A stretch of DNA of 64,000 nt from Puccinia triticina (Eukaryota; Basidiomycota; Pucciniomycetes; Pucciniales; Pucciniaceae). A program made the position numbers and the translations under genes. Numbering within the stretch: position 1 is the stretch's first letter; the number at the start of each line of letters is the position of its first letter. The stretch lies in assembly GCF_026914185.1 (NCBI RefSeq), contig NC_070566.1:6076001-6140000 (forward strand), given 5' to 3'. Positions 1 through 10,298 of the stretch are shown piece after piece. The notes beneath the pieces were generated by a model. That model was not told the DNA's origin, did not search any database, and saw only the letters and a program-made list of their open reading frames with translations.

Positions 1-2
1 GA

Positions 3-1523
3 AAGACTGCATACCAGGGTATTGATACCAACAACTATTTTGAATCTTGGCAGCACGTACTGAATACTTGGTACCTCAAACCATCAACCCAAAACCAGAT
101 TGATGAAGTTGTACACATTTTGTGTGAGGTTGTCAAGCCTAGGTGCAGCCAACAAAACTCACAGGCAGATACTGGGTTTGTCAAAAAAACCGCCAACCAA
201 TTTCAACAGTTGGCAAAGTTTTGTGCAGACAAGATTACCAGTGCCTACTTGGAGCTAACAGACGCGCAGGTGCAAAAGCACTCCGATTATGTAAGGAATA
301 TTTTTTTCCTTACTTGCACAACACATGCTTATTCAGTTCCAAATTGGAAGCTTCTTGAACCCATCAGTGCACACTTACCAAGTCGAGTACAAGCAACCAA
401 CGGGCACTAGGAAAAATAAATTGTCACTAGACTACAGGTGAAATCAGCCTAAGTCCACTGAGCTACTCACCAGTTGCACAGTTGGCCGCATGTACATCCC
501 CCTGTAGGAAACAAAGGGGCCATTGTAGCCTAGTTGTGGTAGTGCCAGCGCTGGAAAAAAGTGACAGACATTGTTGCTTGATGTCACCTGATGTCTGGTG
601 GCAATTGATTTTTCCTGGTGGGGTGTTACCAACGGTCAACTGATCACTTGCAACTGCAGCCATTTCACCAGACACGGTCGTGCATGTAAACATATGTATT
701 ACCAGGCCCGCAAGTACAAGTTGATTTTTGTGGAGAAGGCCCAAGAGATACAACATCAAAAACCTTTGGTCTTTGTAGACAGCAAATTGGAAATAGAAAT
801 CATCAGCAGCTTGGTCTTGTTCAAGTTAGCGACTTCAAAGTGTTCCAGCACCAAAGCGTTCTCCCCTTGCAACACTGGTTTCTCCAAGAGGGCCTGCATT
901 GATCAGGTAGTGTATGATGACTTTGCCGTGGCCCACCTGGCATTCCTCCGGGACACTTCAATAACTCCAGACAACCGGCAGAGCACAAGCAAACTAGCAT
1001 CAGTAGCTGTTGTAGGCCCACCAACTTCTGTGGGGAGAATCCCCAACTCACTCAAGTCTGCAATCTCAGCATTTGACAAGGTGAAGGATTCCCTGAAGAA
1101 AAATATCCAGCAAAAAGACATGGCCAAGCAATCATTGTTGTCCCTGATGCAGCAGCTTCAACTCGTGGTCAACTCGTGGCTCATACCCTCTTGCAGACGG
1201 TCAAAGAGTGCATGCAAGGCATTGGTCTCACGACAGCACCCGCATTCTCTGGTGCTTGCAACACCTCTGGGATGACTGGTGCTGAGATTGCTGTTTTGAA
1301 TGGCAAGCTAGCGGAGGTCGGATGGGCGGCATTGAAACAAATGGACGGGTTGCTCAAGAACAAGACACACATGAAGGCCTTTCTCAAAAATTTGGATGAG
1401 TTGTCAACTACTCTATTCAAGGAGTTTTTATTTGAGCTTGTTGGGATTCTCAAGAATGCAAACATGCTCGCTGCGCAGAAAAAAATATGTTACAGCTTCT
1501 ACAAAGATAGGATGATGGCATGA
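3..1523 (+). pseudogene. Mutator-like (MULE) transposase, 3' part, disrupted
   Basis: This is the C-terminal half of a MULE transposase, the DDE enzyme that cuts and pastes Mutator-like elements in the nucleus. The frame is open from the window edge and carries a TNNYFESW block, typical of the region after the DDE core. A 46 bp GT-AG intron is likely at 291-336. A SWIM zinc finger (CNCSHF...RACKH, at about 651-695) follows, then a helical tail up to a stop at 1521-1523. Two lesions are visible. A 216 bp MITE at 405-620 sits just before the SWIM finger. An 11 bp tandem duplication (CAACTCGTGGT, 1159-1180) shifts the frame; deleting one unit rejoins the two open frames. The 5' part lies outside the window. 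Family call from SWIM and the TNN.ESW motif; firm. Confidence 0.75.
405..620 (-). mobile_element. CACTA-type MITE, copy 1 (216 bp)
   Basis: A short non-autonomous element with terminal inverted repeats (CACTAGGAAAAAT at the left, ATTTTTCCTGGTG at the right) and a 3-bp target duplication GGG (402-404 and 621-623). It has no coding capacity. The CACTA/CACCA termini and 3-bp duplications are the hallmarks of the CACTA (CMC/EnSpm) superfamily. A second copy of identical length lies in opposite orientation at 21777-21992. Confidence 0.85.
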
Positions 1524-2317
1524 TAAGAATTTGGTGTTTGCTGCGCGGGGCAAGGGGAGGAACCTGGGTGTGGAAAGAATTGTGGTTTGAGGGGGCAGGA
1601 GGGGGGCACAGGCAGGTTTTGCTTATGTGGTGGAGTGGTTCATGAAGGACACTGCCAGCATGTTTGGCTGGGATGAAGACATCCCAGTTTAACTAGGATG
1701 CACTCAACTAATTTAAAATGGGTTGATCTCATCCAATGAAATATAAACCCAAGGGGGATACCTTGGATTTATATTTCATCAGTTGAGACCAACCAAGTTT
1801 AAATTGGTTGAGTTCATCCCAGTTCAACTGGGATAACCTCAACGCAGCCAATTATGCTGGCAGTGGGACCACCAACTGCTTGCGTCAATGCAGCCAAAGA
1901 AACTCAAAATGAATTAATAGGAGTGTGCCAAAGCCAAACCTCTCACTTCCTCTCTGACTGATCTATGTAGTAATTGTATTGGTTGGAGAGGAAGAATGAG
2001 GGAATTTTTCTCCGACCAATACAATAGACCAGTCAGTCCGAGGGCAAAGGGGTAAAGGATCCCATCAGACCAATACGAGGTATCAATCTGAGGGGAACAC
2101 ACCACTTCTTCCTCTTGGACCAATTGTATATTGGGCAGAGAGGAAGAAGGGGAGGATTCCTCTTGGACTAATCCAATATAGCGGTCTGGGAGGAAAGGGG
2201 AGAGAACTACTCTAAGACTGATACATAGCATATCTAGTTGTATTGGTTGGAGAGGAAGGAGAGAATTCCTCTTGGACTGATAATATCAGTCTGGGAGGAT
2301 AGACAGACCAACATATA
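1524..2317. other. No gene seen; fold-back and degenerate AT/GA repeats
   Basis: After the transposase stop there is a fold-back element (listed separately, 1681-1834). From 1915 to 2310 a degenerate motif of the form ACCAATAC plus GAGAGGAAG recurs in both orientations. No convincing coding frame is seen. Confidence 0.5.
1681..1834. mobile_element. Fold-back MITE, 154 bp
   Basis: Two arms of about 70 bp are imperfect inverted repeats. The left begins ATCCCAGTTTAACTAGGAT and the right ends ATCCCAGTTCAACTGGGAT. They meet around AAGGGGGATACCTT. It is non-coding; superfamily unknown because no clear target duplication was found. Confidence 0.65.
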
Positions 2318-2474
2318 TGGTATTCAAAATTGCATAAGATTTTTTTACATAAAATCATAAACTGCAATTTTGGCTGGGAGATGTCACTTTAAGTTTTATG
2401 CACGCTGACATCTCCCAGCCAAAATGGGCTTTATGATTTTATGTAAACAGTGGCATATGCAATTTTGAATACCA
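2318..2474. mobile_element. Fold-back MITE with TGGTATTCAAAATTGCAT ends
   Basis: The arms of about 75 bp share TGGTATTCAAAATTGCAT at the tips and GGCTGGGAGATGTCA near the centre. The tip resembles that of the 85 bp element at 6920-7004 (TATGGTGTTCAAAATTGCAT), so both belong to one family. Confidence 0.7.
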
Positions 2475-2549
2475 TAATTTTGGGTTGGTCTGAGGTGAGA
2501 GATGGACCAATACATGTGTTGCATTGGTCCAAGATGAGAGAGGTAGTCC

Positions 2550-2736
2550 TAGAGATGGCACTTGGCACCCACCGGCGGGTACCTGTCACACTTCAGCACA
2601 TAATTCTATGCGCTTGCAGGTGCCAGGGGTTCCATTTTAGTAAAAATACATACAGGGAGCTGCACACGTGCAATGGGTACCTGCAAGCGCATATAATTAT
2701 GTGCTGAAGTCTGGCAGGTGCCAAGTGCCATCTCTA
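2550..2736. mobile_element. Fold-back MITE with TAGAGATGGCACTTGG ends
   Basis: Inverted arms of about 70 bp run from TAGAGATGGCACTTGGCAC to its mirror GTGCCAAGTGCCATCTCTA. Inner arms share CTTCAGCACATAATT and GCGCTTGCAGGT. It sits in a repeated context (ACCAATACATGTGTTGCATTGG on both sides), so it is nested in another repeat. Confidence 0.7.
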
Positions 2737-3447
2737 AGAGGGACCATTACATATGTTGCATTGGCTGAGGAGAGAGGCCCCGGTGTATTGGTTGAGGGGA
2801 GAGGCTCAGCAGGAGGAAATTACTTGTGAGAAACAGCCTGTTTCTGGAAATTGATTGTTTTGAACAAAAAACCAGTTCTGGTTTCCCCCAAAAACAGTTC
2901 CTGTGGTACACGTTTTTGAGGGGAAACTGTTTTCCATGAGGAAAGTTGTTTTCCGGCCAAAAAACAGCTTTTTGAGCCGCTATGGTACAGGCCCTTAGAA
3001 ATGACTGTAACATAAAATCCAGAATTTTGACAAAATTCATGCTTTTTTGACCTCATTCATACAGATTGTGTGTACGCTTTGAGGATTTCTAAGCTGGGTG
3101 TGCTGCCATGGTGGGGCACTGGGGTAGCAATAAGCCAAGCTGTGGGAGGGCTGTGGGCCTTTCTGGTGCACTCTCAGGAATTTCATACATCTCAGTCACT
3201 ACCCTCCCTTACCCAGTGATTTCAACTTTGAAAAACATGTTCAAAGTTGAAATCATAAAATTTTCTTTACATAAAATCATAAAATCATAAAACTTTCAAA
3301 TGATGATTTTATGTGTACCATTTTAGAAATGTTGCTGATCTAATTTGAGTGTTTGGGTGTACATATTTTTTTTCAGCTTAGAATTTCATGATTTTATGGT
3401 GTTATGATTTTATGAAAGTCAACTTTGAACACCCTAATCAACCTTGT
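2737..3447. other. No gene seen; AT-rich with short hairpins
   Basis: Nothing coding is recognised. A clean hairpin lies at 3218-3254, with stem GATTTCAACTTTGA and loop AAAACATGT. A further AT-rich inverted segment (ATAAAATCATAAAA and GATTTTATGTG) runs to about 3430. Confidence 0.4.
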
Positions 3448-3912
3448 AAACGGTGCGCTGCGCTAAAAAAGCGGTCATTTAGCGCAGCGCAGCGGTCACA
3501 CCGCTATGTCCCAGAGGCATGTAGCGGAAGCTGTTGAAAAAACCACTGCGCTAATCGCTACGCGCAGCGGTTGACCGCTACCCACCCAGGGCAATTAGCA
3601 ATAGCGCAGCAGAAGCGGAAATCCGCTGCGCTATCCGCTAAATTAGCGGATAGCGGAATTTAATTGCATGTTAAACCTCTTTTAACATGATTCAAAACAT
3701 TTTATTTCTTCTTTTTCAAACCACGGCGCTACCTCTGAAGCACAGCCGTTCAGCGCTACGTGACCGCTTTTTTTAGCGCGCTAACGTTATCTTTCTTTTT
3801 CCAGGAAAAGAAAAAGCGGTTAGCGCAGCGGTCTGGCCGCTCATGCGCGCAGCGTTTAGCGCAGCGGCACAAAAAGCCGCTTCGCTGCGCTAAAAGCAGC
3901 GCAGCTGTTACA
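3448..3912. repeat. AGCG/GCGCT-rich dispersed repeat, copy A
   Basis: About 465 bp dominated by the octamers TTAGCGCA and GCAGCGG in both orientations. It can fold extensively. A second copy lies at 32442-33330 and shares the central block CACCCAGGGCAATTAGCAA, the blocks GCGCAGCAGAAGC and AAATCCGCT, and the spacer near TTCTTCTTTT. Copy B is interrupted by an insertion at 32581-33045. No protein frame is convincing. Confidence 0.65.
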
Positions 3913-4017
3913 ACGTTGCCCTAATTGAGGCCAAAAAAAACCATTCATACCATTTTGGGATTTTGATACATTTTTGTTGCGGTCAGTTACAGTGGCATCA
4001 ACAGTTGACCAGCTCAT

Positions 4018-4205
4018 CATGCCGTATTGTCCAAACTTAACCCAAGGCCCTCGCTGCTGCGGGCGTGTGTCTCGCAAAGCGAGCCTCCGACAGCCCTCGG
4101 CAGGAGGCACTTGCGCCCTATCGCCCCTTTTTGCGGGGGCTAGATTCTAAATTTAGGTGGCAGGAATTTTCAACCCTGTATAATTCCTTGCTTCCTTAAC
4201 TTTAT
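4018..4205 (-). repeat. Dispersed GAGGGACTT-type repeat, copy 1
   Basis: The reverse complement matches 51845-52045 over the whole length. Shared blocks are the CGCTGCTGCGGGCG core, GCCTCCGA, CTATCGCCCC and TATAATTCCTTGC. It is part of a wider family of small hairpins with AAGTCCCTC and GAGGGACTT ends found about ten times in the window. Confidence 0.6.
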
Positions 4206-5013
4206 TTGCAATCAAATTGCTTAGGTTGAAGACTAGCTTGTGCCTGTCAAACCTAGAGAATTTGGGTAACTTCTCAACATTCCTTCCAGTCCAAAAAAAA
4301 CCTTTAAAAACACTCAAAATATGGATTTTGCACGGAGAGGGTCTGTGTTCCCCAACTCAGCCTCCACAGTTCGCTCTCCACCAGCACACAGAGGGGATCA
4401 TGGGAGGTAAAAAAATGTGTATGCTTTTCTGCAGCATGTTCCGACAACATTGAGATAATCAAATTGGAGTGGATGTGGTAGGTGAGCTGTAGAAAAAATA
4501 AACTAGCTACCTTGAAAATCCATGGCTCGCTTTGCGAGTCCCCCGAAGTCTCGAGGGATTGCCTCACTCAGAACCCCTCACCTCGGATTCCTTCAGTCCC
4601 ACAACTCAATGGCAACTCGGTTTTTTTTTTCCGTCCTGGCGATCTCGCCTAGAAGTAGCATGTCGACCAGATAGGATTGTATTTCTCACATGAGGTGAAA
4701 ATACATATGTGCAGCCCAATCCAATTAAAGCCAAATCCGTTTCAAGAATTTGAAGCACTTAATCAATCCCATTAATCGTTTCAAGTGTGCACTAAAATAG
4801 ACTGGAACTTCTCTATGAAGAAAGTGGGACATTGATTCTTGCAAGATTGTATGTGTGTATAGCATTTTTACGCGGGCACCCAATGCTCATGGGACCAAAA
4901 CCAGCCAAATGGGTGGAGCCTTTCTGTTTGTTCCTGCAACAAAGTCAACTCCTTAATACCATTTAGGTCATTTCACAGAGTAATCTTTAATAATAAGACC
5001 TCCATTTGCTGAT
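4206..5013. other. Upstream region of the secreted gene; no other gene seen
   Basis: No recognisable coding frame or repeat is present. The stretch just before the ATG at 5014 is AT-rich (AATCTTTAATAATAAGACC) and is the likely promoter and 5' UTR of the following gene. Confidence 0.35.
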
Positions 5014-6807
5014 ATGGATCGGGTCGCACCTACTTGGCTCGAAATCATTCTTTGCTCTCTGAGTTTGGTGACCACCGCTTTTCCTGCTGAACTTCAAGGA
5101 CTACGCACAACTGCGAGGGATCCCATCAACCCCCGGAATAATAACCCAGATGTGTTCGAAGGTCTTGATTGCGATTTTTTAGGGCCCTCAGAGCTACAGA
5201 GCATTACGGAAGAGCTTAAGTTTCCAAATTATCCCTATTACGGGCCACTTGGTGAGGTAAAGCCACATCCTTTCACAAATTGGCACTACCAACTGATGTT
5301 TCTGTTCACGTTGTAGGTCACCCGGTACCGGCACTTTTCAGGCCATCTGAGGAGATAGGTCAGCTGGAGTGCCGCTCGGTCAACTGGGAAAATTAGGTTA
5401 TCAATGACGCGCTGCTCATAAACTAACCCGCTCTCTCGTTTTGCAACTGTGATTCCAGACGGACATCATCCTACTCACGATCAGGCAGCGATTTTGTATT
5501 ACAAAGAAGGAGTAGCACCGAAGAGGAGATTGATCCAGGCCCCAGCAAAACCCGTGGCGTTTTCCAAGGGCTCCGAACCCGTCCAGGGAACCAAGCCACA
5601 TGGGATCAAACGATTGGCGATGAGGGGAATTGAGGAGGAAATTAAACGACTTGTCCGCCTGCGAATACTTCCTCCCCAAACCGAAAATAGATCGCATTCT
5701 GAGACCTCGGGAACCGTTTGGCAAGCCGGACCGCATGATAGAAAACTAGTCAGTTTGAGGAAAACATTGCAAGATGCGCAACGACGGCAACCACTTATCC
5801 ACCAATCCGATAATCCTTTGCAAACTGAGGCGCCTTCGGAGAGCTTCCAGACCAGTTTGGAAGCCGTGCCCTGTGCTAGCAAACAAGTCAGACCCAACGA
5901 AAGGTTGGAATTTGATGATCAACAAACGACTATTGAACATGTGACCCAGACCTCCACGATACCTGAGCTGCATCCGCAAAGCTCTATTGCCAGATCAAAC
6001 TCGGCAGATCAGGCAAAGAACAAACAACCAAATCAAGGAACAAGGGCAGAAAAAACAGAATTATTAAGTAGGGGGCCTCAAATGGATGCTCTCCACTATC
6101 GTGTGCTGAAGGCCCTTTCTTACCAGGACCGTCAAGGGAAAGAAGAATTCAGGTTGTTCAAAGAAAAGCTCTTGAAAAAACACTACGAGATAGACGACTT
6201 GTACAGAAGTTCTCCAATATCACCTTCAACGGAGATCAACACGGAGATGCTTGGGGAATTAGAAATGATCGTTGACAGGATTGGTCTCCCAGAGAAGCAT
6301 GGAGAACATTATCTTTGGGATTCCCTGATCCGACCACCTCTCCAATCAAAAAACCAACAAGCTAAGAAATACGATCTGATCCTCAAGAGGATCAACAAAA
6401 TTTTAGAAGCCCTACATTCTTATCATAACTTGTTTTTCATGAATGGAATGGACCGAGAAATTTTACAAAGAGACAAACGAAATCATGCAGAACTACTCAA
6501 ATGGTTTTACGAACAGTTATTCACCGATACTGATGATCATCCCCTGCTACTAGGCAAGGCCAAAGTCGGAGGCCAAGAAACTAGTCTGAAAAAGAAATTC
6601 ACGGAGGCCCAGAAGCTTTTATACAAACCGCTGGTTGATAGAGCGCATCTAAGCATGATTGAGGCTACTAGGGTTTCATTTGATCTTCTAGAAATTTGGT
6701 ACAGAGCTGAATTCTCAAGAATCTTCACAGGTCCTTTCCCCGCTGAGAAATACCAGGAAACGCTACCTTGCGCAGCAGATAAATTTAGACCTAATTTCCT
6801 CCTTTAG
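5014..6807 (+). CDS. Secreted orphan protein, about 528 aa
   Basis: Function unknown. Exon 1 is 5014-5251 and exon 2 is 5459-6807. The GTGAGG donor at 5252 is the frame-consistent one of several, giving a 207 bp intron. The first 25 or so residues (MDRVAPTWLEIILCSLSLV...) form a classical signal peptide with a hydrophobic core and a small-residue cleavage site near TAFPAE. No transmembrane segment follows, so secretion is inferred. Residues of about 90-210 are polar and rich in Q, S and T. The rest is charged and helical, with E/K/L-rich stretches and aromatic motifs such as WYRAEFSRIF. It does not match a domain I know. A large secreted lineage-specific protein in a rust is an effector candidate, but there is no functional evidence. 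The frame is intact and the gene lies alone between repeats. Confidence 0.65.
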
Positions 6808-6919
6808 GATTTCGCTATGCAAAGAATGCTATATTGAATATAATATTATTATTTTTAGCTTTTCTTGATGGCATAGTGGCCTAGTCAATCAACATTGCTA
6901 CATATATCTACTGATTGTC

Positions 6920-7004
6920 TATGGTGTTCAAAATTGCATGGGATTTTATTCCACTGATAGACAGGAATTAATTAAAAGAATCTTATGCAATTTTGAACAC
7001 CATA
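6920..7004. mobile_element. 85 bp MITE, TATGGTGTTCAAAATTGCAT ends
   Basis: A near-perfect inverted repeat: TATGGTGTTCAAAATTGCAT at the left, ATGCAATTTTGAACACCATA at the right. It is non-coding and in the same family as 2318-2474. Confidence 0.75.
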
Positions 7005-7705
7005 ATTATATCAGTTGCCAAATCTGCTCCTCAGAGGCCAAATTGAAATTAGCACAAGTCCCTTGCCTGCCGTGGGGCACGGCACAAAGTGCCTCACACA
7101 AAGTGCAACCTCCCGTCAGGGAGGGACTTGCATGCAATCCCTGTTTTTTGGGGTGAGAGCCCCATGTACAGTTTGAGTTTTTTGCAGGTGGCCAGCTTTG
7201 TGCCCTCAAGGAACCCACTTCCCATAAGAAATGGCTCCTGCCCCCGCAACAGTTGAAATGTGTGCTTCCCCTCTTCAAGATAGTGGCAGTCACAGCTGGA
7301 TATATCTTGGTTCATAGCCTGGAGAGTGGTTAGAAAAAGGTCTCTTTGAGATGCAGGTCAGCTGATATAAGCAAGAATGCAGTATTCCACTGCCTTACAA
7401 TAGATTGAAACAGCTTTTAATACAAACCCATATGTATTTATGAATTCTTTTTCTCTCAATATGGTTTGCTTTTCTTGGTGTTTGGAAACTCTAAACGCAA
7501 GGATCAGGCCTTATATTGATTGGCAGCTAAAAGGCCTAAATTGCGTCAGAAGAAGCGCACTCACGAGCACTCTTTAAGACCATTTGTGTTAGTTCCGTTA
7601 AAAGTTGGGTTAGAAGTATAGGTTAGCTAACCTAATAGCGTCAAGCACATTTGTCTAGGTTAACTTCTGGGTTAAAAAACCCAAGAGGGCTATTGTCCTG
7701 CCGGA
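7005..7705. other. No gene seen
   Basis: It contains one short GAGGGACTT-type hairpin (about 7085-7130). The rest has no convincing coding frame. Confidence 0.4.
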
Positions 7706-7763
7706 GGTTTGATTTCAGGTTAGCAGTCACTAAATTTAGGGACTGCTAACCTGAAATCAAACC
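7706..7763. repeat. Near-perfect palindrome, 23-bp stem
   Basis: The arm GGTTTGATTTCAGGTTAGCA is followed after an 11-nt loop (ACTAAATTTAG) by its exact complement. It lies inside a wider inverted region with GGGTTAA motifs (about 7590-7850), so it is probably the core of a fold-back element. Confidence 0.7.
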
Positions 7764-7960
7764 TTTTGTTTGTTACCAACGCGGGTGGCCAACCAGGCTT
7801 GGTTGGGTTAACTTGCCTTAAGTTTAACCCAGCAAATTAACCCAACCAATGTGAATGCTCTAAGTCCCAAGGGGCAATCTCAGTAGGCTGACAGTTGATT
7901 TACAAAAAAGAAAAAAAGTGAAAAAAGTCTGATACAGGCTGATTTTCCTGGGGCTTTCAG

Positions 7961-8437
7961 CAACGGTGGGCCGCTACGCTACACTACGCTACAGGGCCAC
8001 TTAGTGTTAGCGTAGCGGCAAAAAGCACCCGCCCATTTTGAGTAGCGTTAGCGCGCTGTTAGCGCCGCTACGCTGCGCTACGTTTCAGCGGCGCTAACAG
8101 CGCGCAATTGTCTGTTAGTGTTAGCGCGCCGCTACAGTCACTACGCTGCGCTGCGCTGCGCTACAGCGCTTTTAGCGGAAAAAAAAGGCCTTTTTTTCAG
8201 CTAAAAGCACTGTGGCGCACCGTAGCGTGCGATCTTTTGCGCCCTGCGTGTGTAGCGTTAGCGCAATTGCGCGCATCTGCGCTAACGCTACGCTAACAGC
8301 TAAATTAGCTGCGCACCCTTTGCGCGTAGCGTTAGCGCAGAAAGGCGCAATTCCGCTAACGCTACGCTAAAATTTAGCGGAATTCCGCTACGCTACGCCA
8401 CGCTAACGCTACGGTTAGCGTAGCTGGCCCACCGTTG
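7961..8437. mobile_element. TIR element, CAACGGTGGGCC ends, 477 bp
   Basis: Termini CAACGGTGGGCC and GGCCCACCGTTG are flanked by CTTTCAG on both sides (7954-7960 and 8438-8444; 8 bp if the shared G is counted). This size of target duplication fits hAT. The interior is almost entirely GTAGCGTTAGCGC-type repeats, with no coding capacity. Confidence 0.75.
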
Positions 8438-8539
8438 CTTTCAGGCCAGATACAGGTTTTTGCAGGTAAGCCTCTCTGTGAGACATAGACCCTGCCGGGC
8501 TGCCTCACTGGGAGGCGTTGTTAAGCTCAAAGCCAAACA

Positions 8540-9091
8540 GGCCAGAATCAAACATCTTGCTGGATGATGCACCACAAGGGTCCACAATTGATCCCTGAAT
8601 ATGAAATCCGCTGGAGTGCGGCATACAACAGTTGGTCTCAGGCTTACGCTGCCCAAAAGGTGATCATCCAACTCCTCAATTACGAGTCCGACAAGTAAGC
8701 CGGAAAGTTGGCTGCAGGTCATTACATACTTCAAAGGTTACGAAGTCGCAAACAAAGAATGGGAAGACTTGAACTCCCTCAACCAAATCTTAGAGGTATG
8801 GGAGCTCCCTCCTTTACATCTTTCCCGTCAATGATGATCTATATATAAGCTCAACGAAACTTAATCTGATGGGAGTTCCTGGCAATAACATTGCGTGTGG
8901 AAGGGGATTGTCCTTCCTCCTCGATGGCGTTGTACGAATACACCAGGCTTATTAGCTTTTTGGAGGCAAGGAAGAAGGGACCCAAATTTGCTGTCCTTCG
9001 TCACATGTTTGATCCGATGATTAAAGTTGCAAACAAGGGTCTCAAACTTGCCTTACCATACCAAAGGTGTCAATTAGAATACCTCCACTGA
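8540..9091 (+). pseudogene. hAT-family transposase relic
   Basis: Broken frames encode blocks typical of the middle and C-terminal part of hAT transposases: RWSAAYNSW, then KEWEDLNSLNQIL with a GT donor after it at about 8797, then a second exon with RVEGDCPSSSMALYEYTRL and FDPMIKVANK. A stop (TAA) interrupts the first block after NYESDK. No dimerisation motif remains. Its 3' end runs antisense into the last exon of GET1 (9042-9091), so the relic abuts and probably replaced sequence downstream of that gene. Confidence 0.5.
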
Positions 9092-9877
9092 GAGCAAGTG
9101 CACGTTTACAGACAATCGTCCAAGCGGTGGTCGAGACAGCACCTGAGAAGAATCCCGGAGCCAAGTGGACGTCAGATCAGTAAGAGGATAAGCGCAAAAT
9201 GACGGGGGGGAATGAGGAGGAGAGGTTACCATAAGGTGCAGAAGGAAAGCTGAGGATCCAGACAATCGGTGCCGGGAACCAGTCCTGAGGTAGGAAGAAG
9301 ACCGGCGAGCGACGGTACCATGAGATCAGTGCGAACTGGAAACCGCTCGTGAACGTCCACAAGAGGCTGGAGAAGAGCGCTGCGAATTGGGTTTTGGCTG
9401 AAGAGATCTCTTTATCTAAAGATCAGCCGCATCCAAGCAAGAGTCAGTACAAGTAAGGAAAATTGTAGATATGTTTGCAATGGGGGAGGAGCTCACTGAG
9501 AACTTCGAAGTCGACAAGATCTTTGTCGATCTTTCGGCGTAGACGGGCCCATTTGGCGAACTGGTCCTGCGAAGAAGTCGCCTGGAACTCGACCTTGGTC
9601 TTCAAGATTTGCGTCCGGAGTTTCCTCTGATCCTTGAGCAGAGACGAGCCGGTGATCCAGAGGTATAGGTTATGGGCCTATACGAGCAAACACACACCAA
9701 TCCGTCAGCTTTTTTTTTCTCGTTCTCCCAGAGGCTGGATCAACAGATATGGGGGTGAGGGGGTACATACACAGAGAAAAAGAGAGGCATACCTACCCAA
9801 TCGATCAGCTTAGTCTTCCCGATCCACTGCACGAACTGGGCCGAGGCGACCAAGAAAAAGATATAAAAACCGAGCAT
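9042..9877 (-). CDS. GET1: GET1/WRB, ER receptor subunit for tail-anchored proteins
   Basis: GET1 is an ER membrane protein. With GET2 it forms the receptor that takes tail-anchored proteins from GET3 and inserts them. Exons on the minus strand are 9877-9797, 9677-9497, 9415-9230 and 9142-9042, all GT-AG, giving about 182 aa. An N-terminal membrane helix (GFYIFFLVASAQFV) is followed by a cytosolic coiled coil with the family hallmark ATSSQDQFAKWARLRRK, which contacts GET3. Two C-terminal hydrophobic segments follow (FSSLLWTFTSGFQF, and the region after AVSTTAW). The last exon overlaps a hAT relic on the other strand, so the final residues after GGIL may be transposon-derived; an alternative splice there is possible. 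It lies divergent to the STRAP-like gene with about 420 bp between them. The call is strong. Confidence 0.8.
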
Positions 9878-10298
9878 CTCGTTCGTTGATTCTCCGTATT
9901 CTTGTGTGCCGTGAATCGGTTGCTTTTGGCGATCGGGATCCGGCCTAGCTTAACTAAGCCTCTCGAACGGGGGTCCCGAAGGGACCCCGCGTCCCCCGGC
10001 TGCGCCGCTGTACATACACGGAATCAGGTTCCAAAGGAATGTCTCAACTTCTCTTCATCCTTTTTTGATTAGGCATATCACAAAAAAAAAACTGAACACT
10101 GATTATACCCTTTTTAATCTTGCGTTTCAGTCTTCACCGTGAGTCTTAAAGATTTTAGCCTATCGCATACGCTTCGACCCAATCAAGCGAATCTCGATCA
10201 TCTGGACTGTTTTGGGTGTTTAACTGACTCGTATATTTTGTTTTTATCTGTTATGGGGGTTGGGGTTTATTCTTTCGGCGGGGTTGTTAAAATGTAGT
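9878..10298. promoter_or_regulatory. Divergent intergenic region, GET1 and STRAP-like
   Basis: About 420 bp separate GET1 (-) from the first recognised STRAP codons (+). It has CT/T-rich runs typical of fungal promoters. The hairpin GGGGGTCCCGAAGGGACCCC (about 9969-9988) stands out. The true STRAP start may lie in an unrecognised upstream exon here. Confidence 0.35.
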
